Shown here: one piece after another, positions 41,257-51,658 of the stretch
Numbering within the stretch: position 1 is the first letter of the stretch
How the letters are laid out: each line of letters opens with the position of its first letter
DNA from: Citrobacter sp. 18056
GTDB taxonomy: Bacteria; Pseudomonadota; Gammaproteobacteria; Enterobacterales; Enterobacteriaceae
NCBI GenBank assembly: GCA_902706235.1
Contig: CACSJR010000002.1
Location: 360,079 to 424,078 of the forward strand
Direction: 5' to 3'
DNA length: 64,000 nt
Program-made: the position numbers and the translations under genes
Notes under the pieces: generated by a model
Told to the model about the DNA's origin: nothing
The model's database searches: none
The model's input: the letters and a program-made list of their open reading frames with translations, nothing else

Positions 41257-42441
41257 TTAGTGGCTGGCTTCCGTCGTGTTGTGCTGACGGTGGCGGCTGA
41301 CAAAGCCCAGAATCACACACATCACGAACACCACTGCATACAGGCCATTTGCGGTGTGCAGTGCAGCCAGAGGGCCGCTGTGTGCCACAATCGGGCCGGT
41401 GACCACGAAGGTCAGCATGGTGCCGATGGTGCCGCAAGTCAGGACGAAGTTCACCAGCTTCGGTGACGCCACTTTGGTTTGCTGCGATCCGAGGGTAATA
41501 ATTGAGGTGTAAATGGCGCTGGAGAAGAAGCCCAGGGTCAGAATGAACCACGGCATGTGCTCCGGCGAACCGTTGATGAACAGATACATCAGCACGGTTG
41601 CCATGCCAGCCAGCACCATCAGAATGCGTTGCAGGTCGAAGAAACGCAGAATGAAGCTAAACGCCCACATGCCGAACATGTAAGACATCCAGAAATCACT
41701 CACCAGCTGGCCCGCATCACTCAGGCTCATGCCCAGGCTTTTCGCGTATTCCGGCACCCAGGAGATAAAGCCCAACTGGCCGAGGATGTAGCACAGCGCC
41801 GCCACGGACAGGAACAGAACGCCAATGCCCCATTTTTCTTTAGCGACCGGCAGCGCGCTCTGCTCGGCTTTTTTGCCCAGAACCGGGAAGTCACAGCCGA
41901 AAGTCAGGACGAAAATCGCGACGTACACCAGACCGATGCAGGCGTACACCCAATACCATTCAATGCTACGCGCCAGCAGCCATGCAGCAACCATCGGGAA
42001 AATCATCCCCGCCATGCTGAAGAAGGAGTCGGTAAACAGCAGGCGTGCGCCGCGCTGACGGCCTTCGTACATGTGAGTGATGAGGAATGTCCCGATCGAC
42101 ATAGTAATCCCGCTGACCAGCCCCAGAACGAACATTGAGGCAGAGAACAATGCGAGGCTATGGCTGGTCATCAGACCGGCGACGGCAAGCACCATCAGGA
42201 TAAAGCCGAAACGCAGCTGCGTTTTCAGCGGTACGATTTCCATCAGCCAGGCGTTCAGGAAGATAGAAATCAGGATCCCGGCGTTCAGGAAGGTGAAGGT
42301 GTTGCTCATGCTGGAAACCGGCAGGTGGAAATAATCGGCGATATTTCCCATCACCATTCCGGTGACGATCACCAACGCGCCGGTGAGCGCGTAGGAGAAA
42401 AAGCTGATCCATGTGAGCTTGATGCGATTGCTGTTAGTCAT
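41257..42441 (-). CDS. tsgA: MFS transporter TsgA
   Basis: Major facilitator of 394 residues with about 12 membrane segments; substrate unknown. In Salmonella it was linked to selenite/tellurite growth and in E. coli it lies beside nirB. It begins [21 protein letters not shown] and shows the family loop pattern GGN/MGxxAD-like MGNIADYF. It is convergent with codA, with 9 bases between stops, and divergent from ppiA. Confidence 0.95.
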   Translation of the reverse strand: MTNSNRIKLTWISFFSYALTGALVIVTGMVMGNIADYFHLPVSSMSNTFTFLNAGILISIFLNAWLMEIVPLKTQLRFGFILMVLAVAGLMTSHSLALFSASMFVLGLVSGITMSIGTFLITHMYEGRQRGARLLFTDSFFSMAGMIFPMVAAWLLARSIEWYWVYACIGLVYVAIFVLTFGCDFPVLGKKAEQSALPVAKEKWGIGVLFLSVAALCYILGQLGFISWVPEYAKSLGMSLSDAGQLVSDFWMSYMFGMWAFSFILRFFDLQRILMVLAGMATVLMYLFINGSPEHMPWFILTLGFFSSAIYTSIITLGSQQTKVASPKLVNFVLTCGTIGTMLTFVVTGPIVAHSGPLAALHTANGLYAVVFVMCVILGFVSRHRQHNTTEASH

Positions 42442-42562
42442 GACTGGCCTGTGAATAGAACTGTAAAACGCATTGACAATGCGAGGGGTGGACAGATTTT
42501 ATGCATTACAGTGACCGAGGCAAATATTTATTCTGAAAACGATGAAATAATTAATAATGAAT

Positions 42563-42578
42563 GGTGATATTTGTCACA
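42563..42578. promoter_or_regulatory. CRP site between tsgA and ppiA
   Basis: GGTGATATTTGTCACA matches TGTGANNNNNNTCACA at 9 of 10 defined bases. CRP control of ppiA is known in E. coli, which supports it. Confidence 0.7.
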
Positions 42579-42629
42579 CTTTTGCAATGCCTCTTACACT
42601 CCCCACCAGGTTACAACTGTTTCTGTTGA

Positions 42630-42644
42630 GTAAACTTTAGTAAA
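42630..42644 (+). promoter_or_regulatory. CpxR box of ppiA
   Basis: GTAAACTTTAGTAAA is an exact match to the CpxR consensus GTAAA-N5-GTAAA. It ends 76 bases before the ppiA start. Activation of ppiA by the Cpx envelope stress system is established in E. coli. Confidence 0.85.
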
Positions 42645-42653
42645 AGGCTGGTC

Positions 42654-42697
42654 TGCGAGTCGAGAGCCTTTTAGAATCAAGCGATTCGCAGGCTCTC
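42654..42697 (+). other. overlapping inverted repeats in the ppiA leader
   Basis: GAGAGCCT (42662-42669) pairs with AGGCTCTC (42690-42697), while TGCGAGTC (42654-42661) pairs with GATTCGCA (42683-42690) with one G-T pair. The two stems cross and so compete. Their effect is unknown; a terminator reading of the first stem is unlikely because no U-tract follows. Confidence 0.4.
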
Positions 42698-42711
42698 TCG
42701 TTCCCGTTTAA

Positions 42712-43293
<582 letters not shown>

Positions 43294-43376
43294 TCCTTTC
43301 TGACTCGGGCCTTCCTGCATAACCCGAAATTGCTGCTTATACTTGTGGCAAAAGCGGAACTGTCAGGGAGGTCCAG

Positions 43377-43976
43377 ATGAAAAAGCTCACCGATAAGCAA
43401 AAAATTCGTCTATGGGAACAGCGGCGTGGTCGCTCGTTTGAGGCCAGTTGTCGGCTGGACGTGCCCGAACCTCACGCACAGGACGCGCTCTTTGCACAGC
43501 GAGTCGCCACGCTTGAGCTTGGTCCACTGCATCGCGGTTTGCCGTGGTTATGCGCTATTCACCAGCAGCTTTTCTAGGATGCCTGGGATTGGGCAGGAGA
43601 ACTGCGTGAGGTTGATATTTCCAAGGGTGATACCCGTTTCTGCCATTTCGAATACATCGAAAACGAAGGCAACGACCTGATGCAGGCGCTGGAAGATGAG
43701 CATTACCTCGTCGCACTTCCCAAAGAAGAGTTCATTAAGCGCCTGGCGCACTATTACTGTGAAATTAATGTGTTGCATCCGTTCTTTGTCGGCAGTGGCC
43801 GGGCGCAGCGCGTGTTCTTCGAGCAGCTGGCGATCCACGCGGGCTACGTGCTGGACTGGAGCGTAGTCGACCCGCAAACGTGGAGTCAGGCGAACCAGAG
43901 CGGGACGATGGGTGATTTACAGCCGTTGATGACGCTGTTCACTAAAGTGGTGAGCGAAGCGCAGGAAACTGAGTAG
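43377..43976 (+). pseudogene. fic: collapsed yhfG-fic module: antitoxin/toxin fusion broken by an amber codon
   Basis: The first 28 or so codons (MKKLTDKQKIRLWEQRR..., to about SCRLD) match YhfG, the small antitoxin encoded just before fic in E. coli. Without a frame change the sequence becomes Fic from about the region of TLELGPLHRGLP, so the C-terminal part of yhfG and the first part of fic (about 40 residues by comparison) are missing. Codon 67 is TAG (43575-43577), where E. coli Fic has Gln, so one C-to-T change would explain it. The frame stays open to 43976 and keeps the AMPylation motif HPFFVGSGRAQR (43776-43811). A 66-residue product is likely; internal restart at 43680 is possible but unsupported. 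pabA follows as in E. coli. Confidence 0.85.
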
Positions 43977-44007
43977 AATAGCGCGGTTTGCTGTCACCGG
44001 AGCCGCT

Positions 44008-44571
44008 ATGATCCTGCTTATTGATAACTACGATTCGTTCACCTGGAATCTTTACCAGTACTTTTGCGAGCTGGGTGCCGAGGTGCAGGTCAGGCGAAAC
44101 GATGAAATCACGCTGGATGAAGTCGCCCGGTTGTCTCCTGATAAAATCGTGATTTCCCCCGGCCCCTGCACGCCAGATGAGTCCAGGATTTCACTCGATG
44201 TGATTCGTCTTTACGCGGGCAAAATCCCAATCCTCGGCGTTTGCCTCGGCCATCAGGCCATCGCCCAGGTTTTTGGCGCCACTATCGTGCGGGCGGCAAA
44301 AGTCATGCATGGCAAAACTTCCCCGGTGACGCATACCGGCGCAGGCGTATTCGGCGGACTGAATAATCCTCTCACCGTTACGCGCTATCACTCTCTGGTC
44401 ATTGACCCGCCCACGTTGCCTGCGGAATTTGACATCACTGCGCTGAGCGAAACGGGCGAAATTATGGGGATTCTCCATCGCGAATGGGACCTGGAAGGGG
44501 TGCAGTTTCACCCGGAAAGTATCCTTAGCGAGCAGGGGCATCAACTTCTAAAAAACTTCCTCAAGCGATAA
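44008..44571 (+). CDS. pabA: aminodeoxychorismate synthase, glutamine amidotransferase subunit
   Basis: Class I glutaminase of 187 residues that feeds ammonia to PabB for p-aminobenzoate and folate synthesis. The nucleophile Cys is in [11 protein letters not shown] (about 79) and the His-Glu pair in FHPESIL (about 168-170). It starts [14 protein letters not shown]. It lies 31 bases after the fic remnant. Confidence 0.97.
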   Translation: MILLIDNYDSFTWNLYQYFCELGAEVQVRRNDEITLDEVARLSPDKIVISPGPCTPDESRISLDVIRLYAGKIPILGVCLGHQAIAQVFGATIVRAAKVMHGKTSPVTHTGAGVFGGLNNPLTVTRYHSLVIDPPTLPAEFDITALSETGEIMGILHREWDLEGVQFHPESILSEQGHQLLKNFLKR

Positions 44572-44588
44572 TTCATCTTGCCATGAAG

Positions 44589-44623
44589 TGATTTATTATG
44601 CATATTTTGTGATTATTATTTCA
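44589..44623. promoter_or_regulatory. paired ARG boxes (ArgR operator) before argD
   Basis: TGATTTATTATGCA (44589-44602) and TGATTATTATTTCA (44610-44623) each match TGAATWWWWATTCA at about 12 of 14 bases. Their centres are exactly 21 bases apart, the spacing of paired ARG boxes. The operator ends 27 bases before argD. ArgR repression of argD is established. Confidence 0.85.
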
Positions 44624-44626
44624 TAA

Positions 44627-45868
<1,242 letters not shown>

Positions 45869-45872
45869 CGGT

Positions 45873-47945
45873 TTATGCCTGACGTTTAAGCCAGCTACCG
45901 TGATGTGGACGCTGGCGCCAGGCCACTGACGAGATGGTGTGCATCGAATTCAGATGGCCCAGAATGCGTTGTAAATGCTGTTCCACGGTGCTTAACGGTC
46001 CGTGGGAGAGCGCCTCCGGCGATTCCATGATATTCGCATCGCCACTTCCCCCCGGCTCGTCATACTCCAGTCGCTGCTGGCAGCGCTGCAGAGCAATCTC
46101 GCAGGACTGCAAATAGCGTTCGGCCAAATCTTCAGTCAGCATGTTGTGCTCGCGCGCCAGCGTCGTCATCGCGTTGATGTGTTCGACGATAAACTGGCTG
46201 TGCGTGACCCACAGCTTCATGTCTGCCAGATAATGCGAGTTAAAGCCGGGCTCCTGCATCGCCTGGTTCAGCGAGTTGAACAGCGCGTTGTGCGCCTGAT
46301 TCACCCGCATCCGCTGATAGGCCAGCGTTGGAGCCTGAGGATCGTTGCTGAGAATCAGTCGGATAGCCTCCTGATCCGCTTCCAGCGCCTGCTGTGCGTT
46401 TTTGCGTAACAGCCCGCTTTGCCACTGTGGCCAAAGCCAGACCATCCCGCCGAAGGCAATCAGACAGCCAATCACCGTGTCGACAAAACGGGCCAGAATG
46501 AAATGTTCACCGTTCAGGGTCAGCAGCTGAATGGTGTACACCGCAGTGACCGTAAAGCCGACCGTTGCCCAGCCGTAGCTCTTGCGAATGATCAGGTAGC
46601 TCGCCAGGGTGATGACTAACATTGATGCCAGCGTGTAGCCTTCCGGCACGTGAAAGTGCAGCGTGCCTGCGGCTATCACCAACCCGGCAAGCGTGCCCGC
46701 TGCGCGGTGGAAAATCCTGACCCGCGTTGCGCCGTAGCCGTTTTGCGTCACCAGCAGAACGGTCATCAGGATCCAGTACGGTTTCGGCAGATGCAGCGCC
46801 GCGCCCATCAGGCTGGCGATACTCAGCATGACGCTGATTCGCGCCGCACTGCGCAACGCCGGGGATTTTAGCGACAGATAGCTTTTCAGCGCGGCAAACA
46901 GCGGCAGGCGACGTTCGTTATCGGCCATCAGGTTGCGTGGATAGAGCGGTCGCTGAAGGCGCAGCACGCGAGCGATTCGGCTGAAGTGCCAGGCACAGAA
47001 CTGCCCGACCGGATTATCCGGATGCTGACGTGCAATTTTTTCCAGCGCGCCAATCTGCTTGTCCATGTTGAAACGCTGTGGAAATCGGTGGTAGAGAATG
47101 TCATCCGCCATCACACGCAGGCGCGCCGCAATGGTCTGTGCATTCCAGCGGATCACCGCTTCGGCGTGGCTGCGTTCAACCAGTTTTTGGACTTCGGCGG
47201 GTTGGTGCAGGCTGACGGAAATGTGCTCCTGCAAATCGAGGCCAATCTGGAAGGCGCGCAGCAGGCGCTTATATTCGTGATTCTGATTGGCGGCCAGCAT
47301 GTGCATTTGTTGATAGCACTGGGTAATCAGGTCGACTGCTTTCTGCTGGCGGCTGAGCAACGGCGGCAGTGCTTTTTCCGGATCGGTGTGTTGAGTCAGC
47401 AGGCTGTATTTGGCTTCACAGTAATCGGCCAGCTGCCGATACAGCAGGCTCAGGGATTCACGTAGCGGCTGTTCGCGCCACATCCAGAACCAGAACCAGT
47501 TGAACAAGCCATACCATAGTGTGCCGAGGGCGTAGATGAGCAGCGGTTCCCAGACCGGCATATTCCCCGCAAGGCTGAGCGTAAAGATGGCCGCAATGAG
47601 CGAGGCGGGCAGTAATCGGGCGTGAAGCGAACTGATTTCTGCGGTGACGCCGAGCAGCAGCGCCAGCCCGGTCAGGATCAGCGGTAAAGGCACGGTGTGC
47701 GCCAGCAGCAGTTGAACTGCGAGGCTACAGCCCGCAAACAGCGAGCCGCCGATAATCAGGCGTTTGAAGAAACGTTTATGCGGTGTGTCCAGCCCGGCAA
47801 TGTTGCAGCAGGCGGGGACTAACGAGAACAGCAGACCGTACTTGAGGTAACCGAGCACCAGACCGATAGCCACGGGGGTACATAACACCAGCGTTTGCCG
47901 CAGTGCATAGTTAATTTCCGGGTGATAAATCAGCCTGCGCCACAT
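45873..47945 (-). CDS. yhfK: FUSC-family inner membrane protein YhfK
   Basis: Protein of 690 residues with two clusters of membrane segments (about 20-150 and 360-500 from the start) each followed by a cytoplasmic domain, the plan of FUSC/aromatic-acid-exporter-like proteins (YccS, AaeB relatives). Function unknown. I start at ATG 47945 (MWRRLIYHPEIN), which matches the E. coli start as recalled; the frame also stays open to a TTG at 47981, but those codons lie in the crp terminator. Confidence 0.9.
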   Translation of the reverse strand: MWRRLIYHPEINYALRQTLVLCTPVAIGLVLGYLKYGLLFSLVPACCNIAGLDTPHKRFFKRLIIGGSLFAGCSLAVQLLLAHTVPLPLILTGLALLLGVTAEISSLHARLLPASLIAAIFTLSLAGNMPVWEPLLIYALGTLWYGLFNWFWFWMWREQPLRESLSLLYRQLADYCEAKYSLLTQHTDPEKALPPLLSRQQKAVDLITQCYQQMHMLAANQNHEYKRLLRAFQIGLDLQEHISVSLHQPAEVQKLVERSHAEAVIRWNAQTIAARLRVMADDILYHRFPQRFNMDKQIGALEKIARQHPDNPVGQFCAWHFSRIARVLRLQRPLYPRNLMADNERRLPLFAALKSYLSLKSPALRSAARISVMLSIASLMGAALHLPKPYWILMTVLLVTQNGYGATRVRIFHRAAGTLAGLVIAAGTLHFHVPEGYTLASMLVITLASYLIIRKSYGWATVGFTVTAVYTIQLLTLNGEHFILARFVDTVIGCLIAFGGMVWLWPQWQSGLLRKNAQQALEADQEAIRLILSNDPQAPTLAYQRMRVNQAHNALFNSLNQAMQEPGFNSHYLADMKLWVTHSQFIVEHINAMTTLAREHNMLTEDLAERYLQSCEIALQRCQQRLEYDEPGGSGDANIMESPEALSHGPLSTVEQHLQRILGHLNSMHTISSVAWRQRPHHGSWLKRQA

Positions 47946-47960
47946 CGGGGAAGAGACAAA

Positions 47961-47990
47961 AACGGCGTACTGCAGGGGCAATACGCCGTT
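47961..47990 (-). terminator. crp terminator
   Basis: AACGGCGTA and TACGCCGTT form a perfect 9-base stem around a 12-base loop. On the minus strand it is followed by TTTGTCTCTT, making a U-rich run of five with the stem end. It lies 8 bases past the crp stop. Confidence 0.85.
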
Positions 47991-47998
47991 CAGCTAGC

Positions 47999-48631
47999 TT
48001 AGCGGGTACCGTAAACCACGATAGTTTTACCGTGGGCGGAGATCAGGTTCTGATCTTCGAGCATTTTTAGAATGCGGCCAACGGTTTCGCGGGAGCAGCC
48101 GACGATCTGACCGATTTCCTGACGGGTAATTTTAATTTGCATACCGTCCGGGTGGGTCATTGCATCAGGCTGTTTCGCCAGATTCAGCAGCGTCTGCGCG
48201 ATACGGCCGGTGACGTCGAGGAATGCCAGGTTGCCTACTTTTTCAGAGGTGACCTGCAGACGATTTGCCATCTGAGAAGAGAGGCGCATCAGGATATCCG
48301 GGTTCACCTGGATAAGCTGACGGAATTTTTTATAAGAAATTTCTGCCACTTCACAAGCGGTTTTCGCCCGAACCCAGGCACTACGCTCCTGACCTTCTTC
48401 GAACAGGCCAAGCTCACCGATGAAATCGCCCTGGTTGAGGTAAGAGAGGATCATCTCTTTACCTTCTTCATCCTTGATGAGTACTGCAACAGAACCTTTC
48501 ACGATGTAGTACAGCGTTTCTGCTTTTTCACCCTGGTGAATCAGCGTGCTCTTCGATGGGTACTTATGAATATGGCAATGAGACAAGAACCATTCAAGGG
48601 TAGGGTCTGTTTGCGGTTTGCCAAGCACCAT
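47999..48631 (-). CDS. crp: cAMP receptor protein
   Basis: Global regulator of carbon use; 210 residues. The cAMP-binding beta roll (1-130) has [17 protein letters not shown] and the ligand residues [14 protein letters not shown]; the C-terminal winged helix has the recognition helix [11 protein letters not shown]. Activating region residues such as the AHGKTI end are unchanged. Compared with the E. coli sequence as I recall it, the C-helix reads [10 protein letters not shown] in place of LSAQMARRLQ. Upstream is a CRP site for autoregulation. Confidence 0.99.
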   Translation of the reverse strand: MVLGKPQTDPTLEWFLSHCHIHKYPSKSTLIHQGEKAETLYYIVKGSVAVLIKDEEGKEMILSYLNQGDFIGELGLFEEGQERSAWVRAKTACEVAEISYKKFRQLIQVNPDILMRLSSQMANRLQVTSEKVGNLAFLDVTGRIAQTLLNLAKQPDAMTHPDGMQIKITRQEIGQIVGCSRETVGRILKMLEDQNLISAHGKTIVVYGTR

Positions 48632-48937
48632 GCGCGGTTATCCTCTGTTATAAGCTGTCTCCAATGGCAGACACGACACTGCCACTGGCTTTGCAATCGT
48701 ATCCTTCCCTGTGCCTGGGAAGTCGGCTGTCGGATTTTACTGCAGCCTGTAATGTGATGTTCTCTGCATACACGCATTACTTCAATGTATTACTGTAGCA
48801 GCCCGACTGTTTTAGCATAGCTTTTGTCGCCTGTCTCCTGGTGTCTCGCTTCAGCATGATGCGCGTCGCCTTCCGTTGCGAGAATTGTTATGTGCGCGTA
48901 ATCTGTCAGGAAAATTGCTACTCTGGAGTTAACAAAT
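48632..48937. promoter_or_regulatory. crp-yhfA divergent promoter region
   Basis: These 306 bases contain no gene. The block from about 48740 to 48860, read on the minus strand, closely follows the recalled E. coli crp upstream region (CATGCTGAAGCGAGACACCAG and the AAAGCTATGCTAAAACAGTC block), including the autoregulatory CRP site. Confidence 0.75.
48753..48768. promoter_or_regulatory. autoregulatory CRP site
   Basis: TGTGATGTTCTCTGCA matches the left CRP half-site exactly and the right half partly. It aligns with the E. coli site TGCAAAGGACGTCACA (opposite strand), which controls crp and a divergent promoter. Confidence 0.75.
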
Positions 48938-49342
48938 ATGCAAGCGCGTGTGAAATGGGTTGAGGGGTTAACCTTCCTGGGTGAGTCAGCTTCTGGCCAC
49001 CAGATTATGATGGATGGTAACTCTGGCGATAAAGCCCCAAGCCCGATGGAAATGGTACTGATGGCCGCGGGTGGTTGCAGCGCGATTGACGTGGTGTCTA
49101 TTCTGCAAAAAGGCCGTCATGACGTGACCGACTGCGAAGTGAAGCTGACTTCCGAGCGTCGCGAAGAAGCGCCACGCTTGTTCACCCACATCAATTTGCA
49201 CTTCATTGTGACCGGTAAAGACCTTAAAGACGCTGCAGTGTCGCGTGCGGTAGATTTGTCTGCGGAGAAATACTGCTCTGTAGCGTTGATGCTGGAAAAA
49301 GCGGCGAAGATTACCCATTCGTTTGAAGTGATCGAAGGGTAA
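48938..49342 (+). CDS. yhfA: OsmC/Ohr-family protein YhfA
   Basis: OsmC-like protein of 134 residues. The family features are present: an N-terminal strand region (MQARVKWVEGLTFLG), the helix with the conserved Cys in AAGGCSAIDVVSIL, and a second Cys in SAEKYCSVALML. The pair could act on organic peroxides, but the E. coli protein's role is unproven. It is divergent from crp and convergent with prkB. Confidence 0.94.
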   Translation: MQARVKWVEGLTFLGESASGHQIMMDGNSGDKAPSPMEMVLMAAGGCSAIDVVSILQKGRHDVTDCEVKLTSERREEAPRLFTHINLHFIVTGKDLKDAAVSRAVDLSAEKYCSVALMLEKAAKITHSFEVIEG

Positions 49343-49349
49343 GAGTACT

Positions 49350-49406
49350 CCCCGGTGGCGCTGTGCTGACCGGGCGTAAGGCCGGATAAGCAACGCGCCA
49401 TCCGGC
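49350..49406. repeat. BIME of two REP palindromes between yhfA and prkB
   Basis: Two convergent REP units: CCCCGGTGGCGCTGTGCTG...ACCGGG (about 49350-49374) and GCCGGATAAGCAACGCGCC...ATCCGGC (49381-49406). Location between convergent genes is typical and they may limit read-through or protect 3' ends. Confidence 0.8.
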
Positions 49407-49413
49407 AAAAACG

Positions 49414-50283
49414 TTAACCGATCTTTTTGCCTTCCATCAACCGCTCGACCAGCGGTGACATAATCAATTCCATCGCCAGCCCCATTTTCCCGCCTGGTAC
49501 CACCAACGTGTTCATGTGAGAAATGAAAGAACCCTGCAACATCGCCAACAGCCAGGGGAAATCAATATCGCCCAGATTCTGGAAATGGATAACCACAAAG
49601 CTCTCATCCAGTGACGGAATGCCCTTTGCCGCAAACGGGTTGGAGGTGTCGACGGTCGGCACACGCTGGAAGTTGATATGCGTCCGGGAGAATTGCGGCG
49701 TAATGTAGTTAATGTAATCTTCCATCGAACGCACCACTGAATCCATCACCGCTTCGCGTGAGTGACCGCGCTCGCTGGTATCGCGGGTCAGCTTCTGGAT
49801 CCACTCAAGGTTAACAATTGGCACCACGCCCACCAGTAAATCGACGTGTTTCGCGACGTCATTTTGCGGGGTCACGACGCCGCCGTGCAGGCCTTCATAA
49901 AACAGCACGTCGGTTGGTTCAGGCAACGGCTGCCACGGCGTGAAGGTTCCCGGCACCTGATTCCACGGAACGGCTTCATCGTAGGTGTGCAAATACTTGC
50001 GCGATTGTCCGGTTCCGTTCTGACCGTAGGTCATAAACGTATTTTCCAGCAGGCCAAAGTCGTTGGCATCAGGCCCAAAATAGCTGATGTGACGGCCCAT
50101 ATCGCGCGCTTTGCGGATAGCCATGTCCATTTCAGGACGCGTGTAACGGTGGAAGCTGTCGCCTTCTACTTCGGCGGCAGTGAGATTGAGCTGAGCAAAG
50201 ATTTTACGGAAGGCGAGACTGGTGGTGGTGGTTCCCGCCCCGCTGGAGCCGGTTACGGCGATCACCGGATGTTTGGCAGACAT
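49414..50283 (-). CDS. prkB: phosphoribulokinase-like protein PrkB
   Basis: P-loop kinase of 289 residues of the phosphoribulokinase/uridine kinase family. Walker A is GSSGAGTTTTS (about 12-22); GDSFHRYTRPEM and the segment FYEGLHGG follow. Enterobacteria lack RuBisCO, so the true substrate is unknown. I start at ATG 50283 (MSAKHPVIAVTGS), which matches E. coli; the frame extends further upstream but the extra part is not family-like. Confidence 0.94.
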   Translation of the reverse strand: MSAKHPVIAVTGSSGAGTTTTSLAFRKIFAQLNLTAAEVEGDSFHRYTRPEMDMAIRKARDMGRHISYFGPDANDFGLLENTFMTYGQNGTGQSRKYLHTYDEAVPWNQVPGTFTPWQPLPEPTDVLFYEGLHGGVVTPQNDVAKHVDLLVGVVPIVNLEWIQKLTRDTSERGHSREAVMDSVVRSMEDYINYITPQFSRTHINFQRVPTVDTSNPFAAKGIPSLDESFVVIHFQNLGDIDFPWLLAMLQGSFISHMNTLVVPGGKMGLAMELIMSPLVERLMEGKKIG

Positions 50284-50323
50284 AGCTAACAACTCCCTGC
50301 ATAAGCAATGGTTTTTATGATAG

Positions 50324-50542
50324 TCAGCCGTGGAATTGGGTACGAGGCATGATGTTGACCGTCTCGTGCAGTTCGGACCACACCAGAACGACATCCCCGC
50401 TTTTCAATTGTTGTTTTACGTCGGCGACCTTGTCTTCAAGCGAACGTTCATGTTCACCATAATCGGTGCCCTCGCGCAATACAAAGCTTTCAATCAGGCT
50501 ATCGAGCGTTTCGGGAGCCAGATCTTGCCAGGGAATAATCAT
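50324..50542 (-). CDS. yheU: UPF0270 protein YheU
   Basis: Conserved protein of 72 residues, function unknown. It reads [20 protein letters not shown] at the N-terminus and ends near [10 protein letters not shown], matching E. coli YheU. The start at 50542 overlaps the yheT stop by 4 bases, so yheT-yheU are likely cotranslated. prkB follows 40 bases later on the same strand. Confidence 0.93.
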   Translation of the reverse strand: MIIPWQDLAPETLDSLIESFVLREGTDYGEHERSLEDKVADVKQQLKSGDVVLVWSELHETVNIMPRTQFHG

Positions 50543-51561
50543 AACGGGGTTCCTAACCAACGAGTGAGCCAGGCGGGAATGCGTTTCTCCAGCCACATTT
50601 CAGGATGGCGCAGCGTACCGCCGACAAATCCAACGTGACCGCCATACTCCGTCAGCTGGTACTGAATATTGGCCGGAAGCTCTTCCTGAGACGGAATCGA
50701 GTGATGATCCATAAACGGGTCATCTTTGGCGTGAATGATTAACGTCGGTTTGGTTATCTGACTCAGCACCGGCATCGCACTGCATTGGCGGTAGTAATCA
50801 ATCGCGTCAGCATAACCGTGAATTTTTGAGGTAATCAGATCATCAAATTCGCGAATACGGCGCACGCTTTTCAGACGTTTCAAATCCACCGGCAACGTTC
50901 CAGGATAAGCCTTCAGTTTGCGAGACGCATTGGCTTTCAGCAGGTTCAGCAGATAGCGCTGATACACGCGGGAGAAACCTTTATCCATATGATAGCTACA
51001 GGCTTCCAGCATGAATGGCGCGGAGACGATAACCGCGGCATCAAGTGGCGTATTGTCGCCTTCTTTTGCCAGCAGACAGCCCAGCATGTTGCCACCCAGC
51101 GAATAGCCCACTGCGGCCGTTGGGACGTCACCAAATTCACGGCGCAGCCAGGAGAGGAACCAGGTGCCGTCTTCGGTTTCACCCGAATGGTAGATGCGCT
51201 GAGCGCGGTTCGGTTCACCGCTACAGCCGCGGAAATGCATCACCACCCCAAGCCAGCCGCGCTGCTGCGCTGCGTGAATCAGACCGTGAGCGTAAGGGCT
51301 GTACAGGCTGCCTTCCAGGCCGTGAAACACCACCAGGCGAGGTTTATGCCGTGCCTGATTCGGATCTTCACTCCATGCCAGATCGACAAAATCCCCGTCA
51401 GGAAGCTCAAGACGCTGCCAGTGCGGGGTGAACAACACTTTACGACGGATGAGACGCGGCAGCATGGTCTGCAAATGGCAGTTGCGCACGCCTTTCATCG
51501 GCACAAAGGTGTCGTTCTCTTCTGGAGGTACTTCAAAGTCTACGGGGGTTACCTGAGCCAT
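50539..51561 (-). CDS. yheT: alpha/beta hydrolase YheT
   Basis: AB-hydrolase 4 family protein of 340 residues, related to eukaryotic ABHD1/2/3 proteins. Nucleophile Ser is in [10 protein letters not shown]; the acid is in HAKDDPFMD and the His in [11 protein letters not shown] lipid or ester substrate is probable but unproven. It lies upstream of yheU in the same unit. Confidence 0.94.
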   Translation of the reverse strand: MAQVTPVDFEVPPEENDTFVPMKGVRNCHLQTMLPRLIRRKVLFTPHWQRLELPDGDFVDLAWSEDPNQARHKPRLVVFHGLEGSLYSPYAHGLIHAAQQRGWLGVVMHFRGCSGEPNRAQRIYHSGETEDGTWFLSWLRREFGDVPTAAVGYSLGGNMLGCLLAKEGDNTPLDAAVIVSAPFMLEACSYHMDKGFSRVYQRYLLNLLKANASRKLKAYPGTLPVDLKRLKSVRRIREFDDLITSKIHGYADAIDYYRQCSAMPVLSQITKPTLIIHAKDDPFMDHHSIPSQEELPANIQYQLTEYGGHVGFVGGTLRHPEMWLEKRIPAWLTRWLGTPL

Positions 51562-51658
51562 ACCTTTACGCTGCTATCGTGAAAAAACGCTCTACTATAC
51601 CGTCATGACGGATATGTGTTTGTGAAAATGAGCCGCAGTGCGCTTTCGTTGAGTTAAA

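Noticed and set aside
47946..47981. TTG start for yhfK
   Set aside because: The extra 12 codons fall in the crp terminator stem and U-run; ATG 47945 matches the family start.
50284..50394. N-terminal extension of prkB
   Set aside because: The extra residues have no match to the family as recalled and the segment lies in the gap to yheU; MSAKHPVIAVTGS is the normal start.
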